This document shows positions 9,964 through 20,141 of a stretch of 40,451 nucleotides of DNA, piece after piece. The notes beneath the pieces are model-generated. The model had not been told where the DNA came from, did no database searches, and worked only from the letters and a program-made list of their open reading frames with translations. The position numbers and the translations under genes were made by a program. The number at the start of each line of letters is the position of its first letter. Within the stretch, counting starts at the first letter, position 1. Source of the DNA: Pirellulaceae bacterium. GTDB lineage: Bacteria > Planctomycetota > Planctomycetia > Pirellulales > Pirellulaceae. Location: the NCBI GenBank assembly GCA_024102795.1, contig JAGFJK010000354.1, positions 1 to 40,451 of the forward strand. The letters are read 5' to 3'.

Positions 9964-10030
9964 ACCGGTCCCGGAGTTTCGTGCTTCAATCAAGCGACGC
10001 CGAAGCACGCCGTGAATTCTGGCGTACGCC

Positions 10031-10275
10031 GCGCTCTCTCGCCTTCGAATCCCGCCGGCTTGCCCGGCGGATCGGTAGGCTTCCAGCTACAGTGCGCCGC
10101 GCTCTCTCGCCTTCGAATCCCGCCGGCTTGCCCGGCGGATCGTTAGGCTTCCAGCTACAGTGCGCCGCGCTCCCTCGCCTTCGAATCCCAGCTTGATTCG
10201 CACGCGCTCGCCCGGTCGGGCGTTAGTGAAAAACCTAACGATCCGCCGGGCAAGCCGGCGGGATTCGAAGTCCAA
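10031..10275. repeat. 68-bp tandem repeat with an inverted copy
   Basis: GCGCTCTCTCGCCTTCGAAT followed by CCCGCCGGCTTGCCCGGCGG and ATCG(G/T)TAGGCTTCCAGCTAC starts at 10031 and 10099, with a third partial copy at 10167 (GCGCTCCCTCGCCTTCGAAT). An inverted copy of the middle part (CCTAACGATCCGCCGGGCAA then GCCGGCGGGATTCGAAG) lies at about 10233-10270. CCGCCGGCTTGCCCGGCGG is itself a near-palindrome. No gene is supported in this stretch. Confidence 0.85.
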
Positions 10276-10328
10276 AACACCCTGACGGTCGCACACCTGT
10301 AGCAAAAGGCCCTAAACACTGGGGATGC

Positions 10329-10376
10329 AACAACTTATAAGCTGCACGACCTCCGTCGGGGAGGGCTGGGGAGGGG
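10329..10376 (-). repeat. Dispersed outer-arm motif joined to a GGGGAGGG arm
   Basis: AACAACTTATAAGCTGCACG then ACCTCC (10329-10354) is the outer-arm motif in reverse orientation, followed by GTCGGGGAGGGCTGGGGAGG. The second part matches the inner arms of the MITE-like elements. The same fused order, in the same orientation, occurs at 25798-25840. Confidence 0.7.
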
Positions 10377-10591
10377 ACTTTGTCACATGGTCCAAATGCA
10401 GCTACTAGCCGCCGGGGTCGAGCGACCACGAGCACGACATTCCTATGCCGTTGCTAGTTCTGGATCTCCGGTGGCGGAAGTTGCCAATGGCGTTTTCTCG
10501 GTTGGGATGCTTGAGGACGTAGCAATCGCTCAAGATCGTGTCGTTCCCAGTCGCGGTTTATTGCGTGGTCGTGTCCTCATTCGCCCCGAAG

Positions 10592-10765
10592 AGCCCCTCC
10601 CCAGCCCTCCCCGGAAGCCGGGGAGGGGGCCAGAGGGACTTTGGTTTCTGTGTGTCGCCTGCTCGGAAGCTGACCCTTGATCACAGATGCTACATGGAAC
10701 AGATCCCGCCCGAGCGCTCTCCCGTCTGCCCAGCTACTTCTTGCAGGCCACGCTCCGCGTGATGT
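10592..10765 (+). repeat. Dispersed repeat copy C, paralogous to 25258-25418
   Basis: From 10592 an inner-arm type sequence (CCCCTCCCCAGCCCTCCCCG...) leads into a unique 150-bp block: GGACTTTGGTTTCTGTGTGT, CGCCTGCTCGGAAGCTGACC, ATGGAACAGATCCCGCCCGA and GCAGGCCACGCTCCGCGTGA. The same block appears in inverted orientation at 25258-25418 with scattered substitutions. No convincing gene: short frames such as MLHGTDPAR are shared by both copies, but so is the rest of the DNA. The stretch 10376-10591 shows no gene. Confidence 0.75.
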
Positions 10766-11276
10766 GCCCACGCCCTCGTGCCCATCGTCCTGGCGGCCGG
10801 ATGAAAGGGGCAGAGCAACCACGACCGGGCATTAAAAAGGAGGTAACGTCCTCGGGGCCACCCGAAAGCCGCCCCTTGGCTGAACCTCCCAGGCAAAGTC
10901 TCGCACCCCTGCGCACACAGTCAAGCGGACAGGCCGAATGGCGATGGCTTGCACAATTGAGCGATACCTTCCGATTCGAGCCGTATTTAATTCTGGAAAC
11001 GCAAGGTCCAGGGAAGTCGTCACAAGTCTGTTGCGGAGAACATCTTGCGTATTTAAGCGTAAACCAGGGGAAGCCTACCCCAGAACTTGCTCCTCTCGCC
11101 CCGATCGAAGGTCGTGTAGCTCTTATGTTGAACTACATCGAAGGCTTACGGTGACTCGCAATGAATCGACCACGAGAAATCGGATTCTCAGTCCAGTTGA
11201 AGACCACCACACATCCCAATGGCCCGACGTCGTTGCGCCGGTAGCGTACAGACACTTCCCGCCCCCTCTCCCCCAG
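10766..11276. other. Intergenic stretch without a supported gene
   Basis: No frame has a recognisable protein. A perfect Shine-Dalgarno-like AAGGAGGT at about 10836-10843 is not followed by a coding frame I can support. At 11107-11130 lies another copy of the outer-arm motif (GAAGGTCGTGTAGCTCTTAT then GTTG), followed by GAAGGCTTACGGTGACTCGC, a combination also seen inverted at 25770-25821. Confidence 0.5.
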
Positions 11277-11732
11277 CGAGATCGTGAATTTTTTGAGTTG
11301 TTTTGGGTATGGAACTTGGGATGATGAACCAATGGTCAGCTCGACTTCGCCGAGCACACCCTCAAAATCCCTCTGGCCCCCTCCCTGGCTTCCGGGGAGG
11401 GTTGGGGAGGGGCCTGCGGGACTATGGAGCAAAGCGATTCGCTCAATTCGTACATGGCTACTCGCGGGACGCAGGTTTCGGACGAGTCGAACATCAATTT
11501 AGGATCTGAATTCTTGAGTGTGACAGGTGTTGGCTGATTCCGTCGGGTGCCAATTGCGTCAAAACAAGATGCACAAGAGCCCCTCCCCAGCCCTCCCCGG
11601 AAGCCGGGGAGGGAGCCAGAGGGATATTGAGGGGGAGCACTCGCCGACGCGGAGACCATCCACGTTTTCCCCGATCATATCGCCAAATCCCCTCGGCAAA
11701 ACAACTTAAAAGCTGCACGATCTCCAACTCGC
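11277..11732. mobile_element. MITE-like non-coding element, copy B, with nested inverted repeats
   Basis: Outer arms: 11277-11305 (GAGATCGTGAATTTTTTGAG then TTGTTTTG) opposes 11695-11725 (GGCAAAACAACTTAAAAGCT then GCACGATCTCC). The pairing continues outward, since CCCCCTCTCCCCCAGCGAG (about 11263-11280) opposes CTCGCTGGGGGAGAGGG (about 11728-11744). Inner arms: 11367-11413 opposes 11579-11625. The core shares its order of landmarks with copy A (CTGCGGGACTATG, AGGATCTGA, GTCAAAACA), so both are diverged copies of one element of about 450 bp. No transposase is encoded. It lies directly upstream of hsdR and may influence its expression. Confidence 0.7.
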
Positions 11733-11844
11733 TGGGGGAGAGGGAAGCCAGAATTTCAACACTTCAGACCAGCACACAACTAAGAGCTGCACAGCCTGCC
11801 CTGGAAAGGTATCTTGGCTGCTCCCGAAGGCACAGAGTCGACGC

Positions 11845-14922
<3,078 letters not shown>

Positions 14923-15001
14923 GCCCGTCTCAGGTGGCGTGGCTGTGCCGTACTGACAATTGAAAGCAAGGTCGACAGTCGCTTCGAGAGGTAGCAAAGC
15001 A

Positions 15002-15115
15002 ATGTCTGGTTGGTTTTACATTCGCAATGGTGTACTCCAGGACGAAACTGCGGGGCCTGTATCTGACCAGGAATTTTTTGCGACTCGCCCACGACGGGGC
15101 GATACCCCAGCATGA
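15002..15115 (+). pseudogene. Frameshifted GYF-domain-like (DUF4339) gene
   Basis: The ATG at 15002, preceded by GAGAGG at good spacing, opens a frame that reads MSGWFYIRNGVLQDETAGPV then SDQEFF and soon ends (TGA at 15113-15115). Shifting frame at the run of six T (about 15073-15078) gives SDQEFLRLAHDGAIPQHD, the expected continuation of a GYF_2-type domain (W-[FY]-Y-x(n)-GP-[VL]-x-x-x-[EQ]-[FL]). A stop follows there too, so at least two lesions exist. Further open sequence to about 15316 could be decayed remainder. Proteins of this family in planctomycetes are often membrane-linked and of unknown role. The first lesion, at a homopolymer, could also be a sequencing error. Confidence 0.5.
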
Positions 15116-15318
15116 TTGAACTGGACTTGCGACGTGCTTGGGCGAATTGAAGAAATGATTTTTTGTGTCGGGCGATTTGGAATGCAAGAGGAACAACTGC
15201 GACGCCAGTTTGCCGCGACCATGGACGGGCCAAAGGCTTTGAGCTTCACGTGTTTCAATGCTCCGCCAGAGCCCCCGAACGAACCTGCACTGAGACACAA
15301 TTCAAGGGGATGCTGACG

Positions 15319-15703
15319 ATGGCGAAAAAGGGAGCAAGAACGAAAAGGCAGAAGGTCTGGGAAAAAAAGTGATGGTCACTGTCATCTCTGCGGACAGCAG
15401 TTGAAGGTCGATGAGCCTTGGCACATGGATCATGTCGTGCCGTTAGCCAGACCGAATACTTCGAACGATCTGTGGAACCTCTTACCCTCGTGCACGTTCT
15501 GCAACGGAATGAAGAAGGCCGCAGTTGGACAGCGCATGCGTGCCATGCTGATGGTAGGCAGGTATTGCTTGGACCGAGTCAGAAAACGCGGGAAGGACGC
15601 ACTTGGTGCGGAGACTTACGCGATGGTGGAGGCAAGAATCAAGTATACCAAAGGCCTTCACAAAGAGATTCTTCAGAAGGTCAAGAGCAAGTACCTGAAG
15701 TAG
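15319..15703 (+). pseudogene. HNH endonuclease gene with a one-base frameshift at A7
   Basis: The ATG at 15319, with AGGGGA upstream, gives MAKKGARTKRQKVWEKK and then stops at 15370. Dropping one A from the seven-A run (15362-15368) restores VWEKSDGHCHLCGQQLKVDE then PWHMDHVVPLARPNTSNDLW and NLLPSCTFCNGMKKA, to the stop at 15701-15703. This is a clear HNH nuclease of about 127 residues: a zinc ribbon made by CHLC and CTFC and the catalytic HMDHVVPL followed by N-L. Such small HNH proteins nick or cut DNA and are common near restriction genes and mobile DNA. The downstream 100 codons are intact and look conserved, so the lesion is recent, a sequencing error, or a shift tolerated by slippage on A7. 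The zinc pair would be lost if translation began only at the TTG at 15401. Confidence 0.75.
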
Positions 15704-15730
15704 GCCAAATCGACCCCAGAGGTCAATGGT
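15704..15730 (+). repeat. 27-nt dispersed repeat, perfect inverted copy at 25854-25880
   Basis: GCCAAATCGACCCCAGAGGT then CAATGGT begins one base after the HNH stop codon. Its exact reverse complement occurs at 25854-25880, ten kilobases away, with no similarity extending far on either side. GACC and GGTC inside it can pair. Confidence 0.85.
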
Positions 15731-15771
15731 TCTGGACTCACCCGACGCTGTCCGACCGCCATCCTCTACGG

Positions 15772-16026
15772 TCAAATTGGGCGCTTACGCCAGAACCGCA
15801 CCAGGTGGTCGAGGCCGCCGAACCGGTTAATCGCCGCGGTCGCCAGGGCCTCGACCTTCGGACACCGCTGGAGGGCGCCGTTGCGGTTGATACCCTGCCA
15901 GAGTTCGTTCAGGTCCAGTTGGCGGACCTTCGCGGTCCGGCGCTTCATACGGTCGTTGTGGCAGCGAGCGCACTCGGCATGGTGGTCGTTCGCTTCCCGA
16001 CGAGAAACAGCGACTTCCGTCACCAC
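15772..16026 (-). CDS. Small hypothetical protein, possibly a fragment
   Basis: An 84-residue frame from GTG 16026 that I do not recognise. It reads as protein-like: a short segment with C-x2-C-H (ECARCHND), a basic helix (RMKRRTAKVRQLDLNELWQG) and an amphipathic end (ALATAAINRFGGLDHLVRFW). The CxxCH is probably not a heme site, because no signal peptide precedes it and the segment is charged. The frame stays open upstream to about 16080 with further plausible residues (YRRRGHRGIEAVV) but no start codon, which suggests a 5'-truncated gene. It lies between the HNH remnant and the toxin-antitoxin pair, on the opposite strand, and overlaps the likely promoter area of the antitoxin. Coding status is moderate. 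Confidence 0.4.
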   Translation of the reverse strand: MVTEVAVSRREANDHHAECARCHNDRMKRRTAKVRQLDLNELWQGINRNGALQRCPKVEALATAAINRFGGLDHLVRFWRKRPI

Positions 16027-16057
16027 TGCTTCAATTCCGCGATGCCCCCTTCGGCGG

Positions 16058-16063
16058 TATAAT
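16058..16063 (+). promoter_or_regulatory. Possible -10 box of the toxin-antitoxin operon
   Basis: A perfect TATAAT lies 39 bp before the antitoxin ATG at 16102. No good -35 hexamer is seen 16-18 bp upstream (TTCCGC at best), so this is a tentative call. GGGGGAATG ahead of the start could serve as the ribosome site. Confidence 0.3.
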
Positions 16064-16101
16064 CGGGGATAGGCCTTTCAACCTTTGGGGGAATGCGGAC
16101 G

Positions 16102-16329
16102 ATGAATCGAATCACGGTGGGCGAATCGCTCACGCATCAGCTTGAAAGCCTGGCGGGGCCAGTCGAATTGGTGGACGAGTCCGGCCGCTCCCTCGGACAC
16201 TTCGTGCCTCGCCAAACAGAAGGGACTTCCGACAACTGTCCCCTCACCGAGGATGAACTGCGGGCGATGCGAGCGGAACAGGGTGGACGCCCGCTGTCGG
16301 AAATCTGGAAGTCGCTGGGTGCCAAGTGA
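16102..16329 (+). CDS. Antitoxin of a ParE/RelE-type toxin-antitoxin pair
   Basis: A 75-residue protein starting MNRITVGESLTHQLESLAGP. The N-terminal part looks like a short dimerisation or DNA-binding region (LAGPVELVDESGRSLGHFVP), and the C-terminal part is acidic and helical (LTEDELRAMRAEQGGRPLSE then IWKSLGA), fit to wrap a toxin. The assignment rests mainly on position: its stop overlaps the start of a ParE-like toxin (GTGA), the typical antitoxin-first order with coupled translation. The antitoxin should neutralise the toxin and repress the shared promoter. The ATG at 16102 was preferred to the in-frame ATG at 16093 because of spacing to the GGGGGAA upstream. Confidence 0.75.
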   Translation: MNRITVGESLTHQLESLAGPVELVDESGRSLGHFVPRQTEGTSDNCPLTEDELRAMRAEQGGRPLSEIWKSLGAK

Positions 16330-16586
16330 GATTCACTTTCGTGTGGCGCCCGTCCGCGGAGCGGAAGCTCACGGAGCTTTGGCTGAACGGCGCCGATCGT
16401 CAAGCCGCGACGGATGCGGCGGATGCCATTAACGCCCTGTTGAGAGACAAGCCGCTGGACGTCGGAGAGTCACGCGACGAGATCGCTCGGATTCTGACCG
16501 TTCTGCCTCGGTCCGTCTACTACGACGTTCATAACCAAGACCGACTGGTTGCCGTTTGGGCGGTGTGGCGAGTCCGCTCGTCGTAG
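16326..16586 (+). CDS. ParE/RelE-superfamily toxin
   Basis: An 86-residue protein, GTG start overlapping the antitoxin stop by 4 bp. It shows the fold signature of ParE/RelE toxins: FVWRPSAERKLTELWLNGAD at the N-terminus, a helix of alternating A/D/R (QAATDAADAINALLRDKPLD), VGESRDEIARILTVLPRSVY and a final strand pair YDVHNQDRLVAVWAVWRVRS. ParE-like members poison gyrase and RelE-like members cut mRNA on the ribosome. The sequence alone does not decide between these, although the W-x-P-x-A start and ESRD element are nearer to ParE-like proteins. It probably stabilises the accessory island by post-segregational killing. Confidence 0.8.
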   Translation: MRFTFVWRPSAERKLTELWLNGADRQAATDAADAINALLRDKPLDVGESRDEIARILTVLPRSVYYDVHNQDRLVAVWAVWRVRSS

Positions 16587-16658
16587 TTGCGGGAAAGTCG
16601 CGTGAGGCGATGGAACGTCTGGGCTCCGCAGGTTGCAAATTGCAAATGGGCAAGCGTC

Positions 16659-17255
16659 TCAAGCGTCCCGCATTTCACTTTGAACACGCGATGGGGAAGT
16701 CGCTCGGCGGGCGCCGAGCATGATCGCCAGCCCGAGGCCGGCCAGTAAGATCGCCAATAGCACGGCCAGCGGCAGGCCCCAGACGAGCGCGGTGACGCTC
16801 CAGGCGATGCCACTCGGCGTCGCCGCTGGCGCGCCCAGTCCGGCGGCCGCCGCCGTGCGTTCCACCTCGGCCGGCGAAAGATACCAGTTCTGCGACGTCG
16901 CGTCGTCACGCCGCAAAGTCAGCGAGTGCACCTGAGCTTCGGCCAACACGCGGTCGGTGTGCTGAAACCGGATCCGGACGTCGCCGCTCAGCGTCGCTCT
17001 GAGCGGATCGTCGGGCGAGGACGGGATCGCCGCGACATCCGTATCGGCCATGATCGGAGGCCGCTCCAGGTAACGCCACACCGTGGCCGCGTCCGCTCGA
17101 CCGTTGTCTGAATAGTACGTCCGGGCCACCACTCGGCCGTCCTGCAGGAAAGTTACGTTCAGCAACCGGGCGGCCAGCAGCGGCTGGCTGAACAAGATCA
17201 ATGCGGCCGAGAAAACAAGCGCCGGCCGCGCGTATGTGATGATCGAGTGATGCAT
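16659..17255 (-). CDS. Exported or membrane-anchored hypothetical protein
   Basis: A 198-residue protein I do not recognise. It has an N-terminal signal peptide (about 1-28: ITYARPALVFSAALILFSQP then LLA) and a periplasmic domain with mixed strands (LLNVTFLQDGRVVARTYYSD, GDVRIRFQHTDRVLAEAQVH). A Pro/Ala linker follows, and one transmembrane helix near the end (VTALVWGLPLAVLLAILLAG then LGLAIML) precedes a short basic cytoplasmic tail. The design is that of a type I membrane protein exposed outside the cytoplasmic membrane. No ribosome site stands out before the ATG. It is convergent with the toxin gene and divergent from the lipoprotein gene at 17539. Confidence 0.65.
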   Translation of the reverse strand: MHHSIITYARPALVFSAALILFSQPLLAARLLNVTFLQDGRVVARTYYSDNGRADAATVWRYLERPPIMADTDVAAIPSSPDDPLRATLSGDVRIRFQHTDRVLAEAQVHSLTLRRDDATSQNWYLSPAEVERTAAAAGLGAPAATPSGIAWSVTALVWGLPLAVLLAILLAGLGLAIMLGARRATSPSRVQSEMRDA

Positions 17256-17538
17256 TGGTGAAGTGCTTTCTGCACAACAAGTTTAAGGTGCCGCTCGACA
17301 AGGGATACGCGCCCGCCGAGGAAAGTGTGGAAGCCGCGGGTCAAGTAAGTATGACCACCGGGAGCTGACCGGCCGAAAGCCCGTTGCCACCGGGGTCCGG
17401 ATTCGCGGAAAGTGTCCCAAGATCTGTTGCCCGAAGTAGCAGCGGCTGATCACAATAGGAGGCAGCCGGGGGCGGGCTGGTTGGCGATCTTCCAGCGGCG
17501 GCTTCCCGGTGGCACGCGCCACTTCAGGAGCATCCTCC

Positions 17539-18204
17539 ATGCGTCTACCCCCAGGGCATTGTATCGTGGGCCGGTCGATCTGGGCCCGGGCCGTTTGCGC
17601 CGCGGCCGTCTGGGCCGGCGCCGTTACCGGCTGCAGCGGCCCGCAACTGGACGAGCTGGTCGATCAGAGCGTTCAGAAGGTGTCGCAAGGCGTCGAGAGC
17701 GTCAAATCCAATGTGCAGCAGGCCGGTGAGAAGGTCCAGGAGCAGGTCGAACAGAAGGTTAACCAAGGCTTGCAGCAGGCCCGCGACCAGGTTGCGACGC
17801 AGGCGGGGCAAGCCGGCAAGATGCGGCTGGAGCTGGACCCGGCCGTTGAAATCAGCTCCTGCTCCGCCACGCTGATCGGCTTCCGCGACGGGCGTCCGTC
17901 GGTCCTGCTGCTGCAGTCGTACCGCGATGCCGAGCAGGAATCGTTCCCCTCGGTATTGCTCCGAGCGACCGTGCCCTCGGTCGTCCCCGCGGAACTGGCC
18001 GGGCAGACGATCGAAGCGGAACTGTTCGTGCAGGCGGCCGAAGCGGGACCGGTCTGGTCGAGCGACGGGCCCGTCTCGCTGCAAATCGTCTCGGCCGACG
18101 CCGAGAAAATCTCCGCGCGGATCCTGGGCGGTACGCTGCGGCGGGCCGACACGCTGGAATCCGTTTCCATCACCGGTGAAGTGGAAGGACGCAGCACGCC
18201 ATGA
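17539..18204 (+). CDS. Lipoprotein with amphipathic helical repeat region, function unknown
   Basis: A 221-residue lipoprotein. The signal sequence ends in the lipobox GAVTGC, so the mature N-terminus should be a lipidated cysteine. It is followed by a long Gln/Val-rich amphipathic helix (DELVDQSVQKVSQGVESVKS, NVQQAGEKVQEQVEQKVNQG) with a heptad-like spacing, similar in style to apolipoprotein or LEA-type helices. The C-terminal half (from about 90) looks beta-rich. The ATG at 17539 was chosen because AGGAG precedes it; an in-frame GTG lies 30 bp upstream. The stop overlaps the next gene by 4 bp (ATGA), so the two are coupled and probably act together in the envelope. I recognise no family. 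Confidence 0.75.
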   Translation: MRLPPGHCIVGRSIWARAVCAAAVWAGAVTGCSGPQLDELVDQSVQKVSQGVESVKSNVQQAGEKVQEQVEQKVNQGLQQARDQVATQAGQAGKMRLELDPAVEISSCSATLIGFRDGRPSVLLLQSYRDAEQESFPSVLLRATVPSVVPAELAGQTIEAELFVQAAEAGPVWSSDGPVSLQIVSADAEKISARILGGTLRRADTLESVSITGEVEGRSTP

Positions 18205-20045
18205 CTCGCACGCTCGCCCCCCTCCTGATCGTGCTTGCCGCCACTTCGCCGCTGGCGGCCGATCCGAATACAACTCAGCCGCAACTGCCGCTGGACGCCT
18301 ACGAGGCCCAGAACAGCCTGGAACTTCACGCTCGCTGCACCGCCTGGCTTACTCAAGCCGAGGAAACGATCGCCCAGATCCTGCCGCTGGCCAGCGAGAA
18401 CAATCTGCCCGCCGCCCGCATGAAGCAGGCCGGGCAGGTCAACGCGGATCTGAACCAGTTGATCCGCAACGGGCGGCACCTGCAATGGATGGGGCAGCCG
18501 TCGGGGATCGACTTCGAACGGCGGGGACGCTACTGGAAACTCTCCTGGGACAAAGTGATCGAAGCCTACCGCGCTCTGCCCGCCGCGCAGCGCACGATCG
18601 AAGGTATCCGCAACAAGATGCGGCAGGAGACGGCCCGGCGGCAGGGGCAAGTCAAGTCGCTCGAACAACTGGTCCAGGCCCAGAAATGGCAGCAGGCCGA
18701 AACGTTCTGGTACGATCAACTGACCGAATGGCAGGCGATGATCTGCTTCTTGAGTCCTGGTGAGCAGCAACAGATCCTCGATCCATTCCAGCCGGCCGTG
18801 GCGGCGATGGAACGAGCCATGGAAGCGATCCGCCGCGCCGAGGGGCGCGACGCGCTGGAGTTGCGGCGCCAGCAAGTCCAGCCCGATTTCAATCAGACGC
18901 TGGCCGCCGTGGATCGTCTGCTAGCCGATTTCGAGGCCAGTGGAACGGCAGCCGTGGACGGCCAATCGACCGATGCCGCCGGATTGCTGCGGCACCTGGC
19001 CGAGCGTTGGAAGAGTGACCATGTGCGTCTGCTGGCCGCGCGGGCCCTGGAGTGGGCTCGCGGCGACGTCATGCAACAGGATTCGCCCGCGCTGCCGACG
19101 ATCTACTCGGCCGGCGAGCAGTTTTCGGGCGAGATGTGCAAGCGGTTCGAACGCCTGATCGCGGCCGAAGCCCGCCGCGCCCGCACGTCCGGCGACGACG
19201 CCGTGCTGCGGCAAGCCTACGCGGCGTGCCTGCAAGCCGTCGCTCCGCTGCTGGTTCGCACCGACTACGCGCCGCTGGAAACGTCGCTGCGCCGAGCGCT
19301 GGCGGCGTTCACCGAACAATCGTTCGGACTGGGCGAGGACGTGCAGTCGTACGAACTGGCCACGGGCGAACTGCTGCGCTGGCGGCGGCGAGTGGCCGAT
19401 GCGCGAGCCCGGCAACTGATGCAGGAGGCGTCCGATCTGCGAGCGCGCCTGCCCGCCGCGGCCCGCAGCCAGATGCAAGTCCGCGGGTTGTTCACCGAAC
19501 AACCAACCGGCCGCCAGGCTCACCTGGTCGGCACCGCGCCCGAAGCCGTGCGGCTGACCGCCAACAACCTGCTCGGCCGTCCCGGTTCGCTCGGACCGGT
19601 CTACCAACTGGGCAACTCGGCCGGCACCGGCATTGCCCGCTTCGAACAGCGCGTCTATGCCAGCTTCCCGCTGGGTGAACTGCGAGGGGCACTCGACCAG
19701 GCGGCCGGCCAATTGCGCGGGGAACTGCTGGTGGACGAGCAGCATCCGCCGCTCTCACTCGACGCCGCTCGCGCCCTGGCCGCCGCCCAGTTGGGAGATG
19801 CCGAACGAGTGGGCGGCTCCGTCAACGACCTGGCCGTGGAAGCCCTGGTCACTCGGCAAGCCACGCTGCCGGCCGCCGCCTGGATGCTGGTTCCCCTGGG
19901 CACTCTGCCCGCCGCCCATTATCCGGGCCGGCAAGTCGGCAACGGTGGCGTCGATCCGGCACTCGAACAGATGCAGGTCCGGTTCAGCCTGCAGCCCGCG
20001 TGGGCGCATACGGGCTATGCGGTCGTGGAGTTGCCGGCGCCGTAG
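18201..20045 (+). CDS. Large secreted protein of unknown function
   Basis: A 614-residue exported protein. The signal peptide is MTRTLAPLLIVLAATSPLAA. The mature protein is mostly helical and rich in Ala, Gln, Arg and Leu (for example LRRHLAERWKSDH-type segments and ARQLMQEASDLRARLPAAAR). The C-terminal 200 residues look more globular (TAPEAVRLTANNLLGRPGSL, LPAAAWMLVPLGTLPAAHYP). No catalytic motif or known domain is apparent. It is translationally coupled to the lipoprotein before it, so a joint structural role at the cell surface is a reasonable guess. It converges on the dehydrogenase-like gene at 20142 with a 96-bp gap holding a short repeat. Confidence 0.75.
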   Translation: MTRTLAPLLIVLAATSPLAADPNTTQPQLPLDAYEAQNSLELHARCTAWLTQAEETIAQILPLASENNLPAARMKQAGQVNADLNQLIRNGRHLQWMGQPSGIDFERRGRYWKLSWDKVIEAYRALPAAQRTIEGIRNKMRQETARRQGQVKSLEQLVQAQKWQQAETFWYDQLTEWQAMICFLSPGEQQQILDPFQPAVAAMERAMEAIRRAEGRDALELRRQQVQPDFNQTLAAVDRLLADFEASGTAAVDGQSTDAAGLLRHLAERWKSDHVRLLAARALEWARGDVMQQDSPALPTIYSAGEQFSGEMCKRFERLIAAEARRARTSGDDAVLRQAYAACLQAVAPLLVRTDYAPLETSLRRALAAFTEQSFGLGEDVQSYELATGELLRWRRRVADARARQLMQEASDLRARLPAAARSQMQVRGLFTEQPTGRQAHLVGTAPEAVRLTANNLLGRPGSLGPVYQLGNSAGTGIARFEQRVYASFPLGELRGALDQAAGQLRGELLVDEQHPPLSLDAARALAAAQLGDAERVGGSVNDLAVEALVTRQATLPAAAWMLVPLGTLPAAHYPGRQVGNGGVDPALEQMQVRFSLQPAWAHTGYAVVELPAP

Positions 20046-20083
20046 GGATCCTGGTGCGAAGCGCGGGAAGAAGAGGGGGGAAC

Positions 20084-20110
20084 CACGAAATACACGAAAC
20101 ACACGAAAGA
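20084..20110. repeat. 9-bp tandem repeat CACGAAA(N)2, three copies
   Basis: CACGAAA occurs at 20084, 20093 and 20102 (CCACGAAATACACGAAACAC then ACGAAAG), between two convergent genes. It is a familiar intergenic pattern in planctomycetes. The surrounding purine-rich sequence (AGAAAGCAGAAAGAAAAAAC) is noted, but no clear terminator hairpin is present. Confidence 0.8.
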
Positions 20111-20141
20111 AAGCAGAAAGAAAAAACGAAGCAGCGCGTCT

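Noticed and set aside
10687-11154. A 155-codon ORF in the repeat region
   Set aside because: It begins inside repeat C, has no ribosome site, and its composition (Pro/Arg/Ser) is that of chance frames in GC-rich DNA.
15418-16062. A 214-codon plus-strand ORF over the HNH gene and beyond
   Set aside because: It is in another frame than the HNH motifs and contains no recognisable domain; the HNH frame explains the DNA better.
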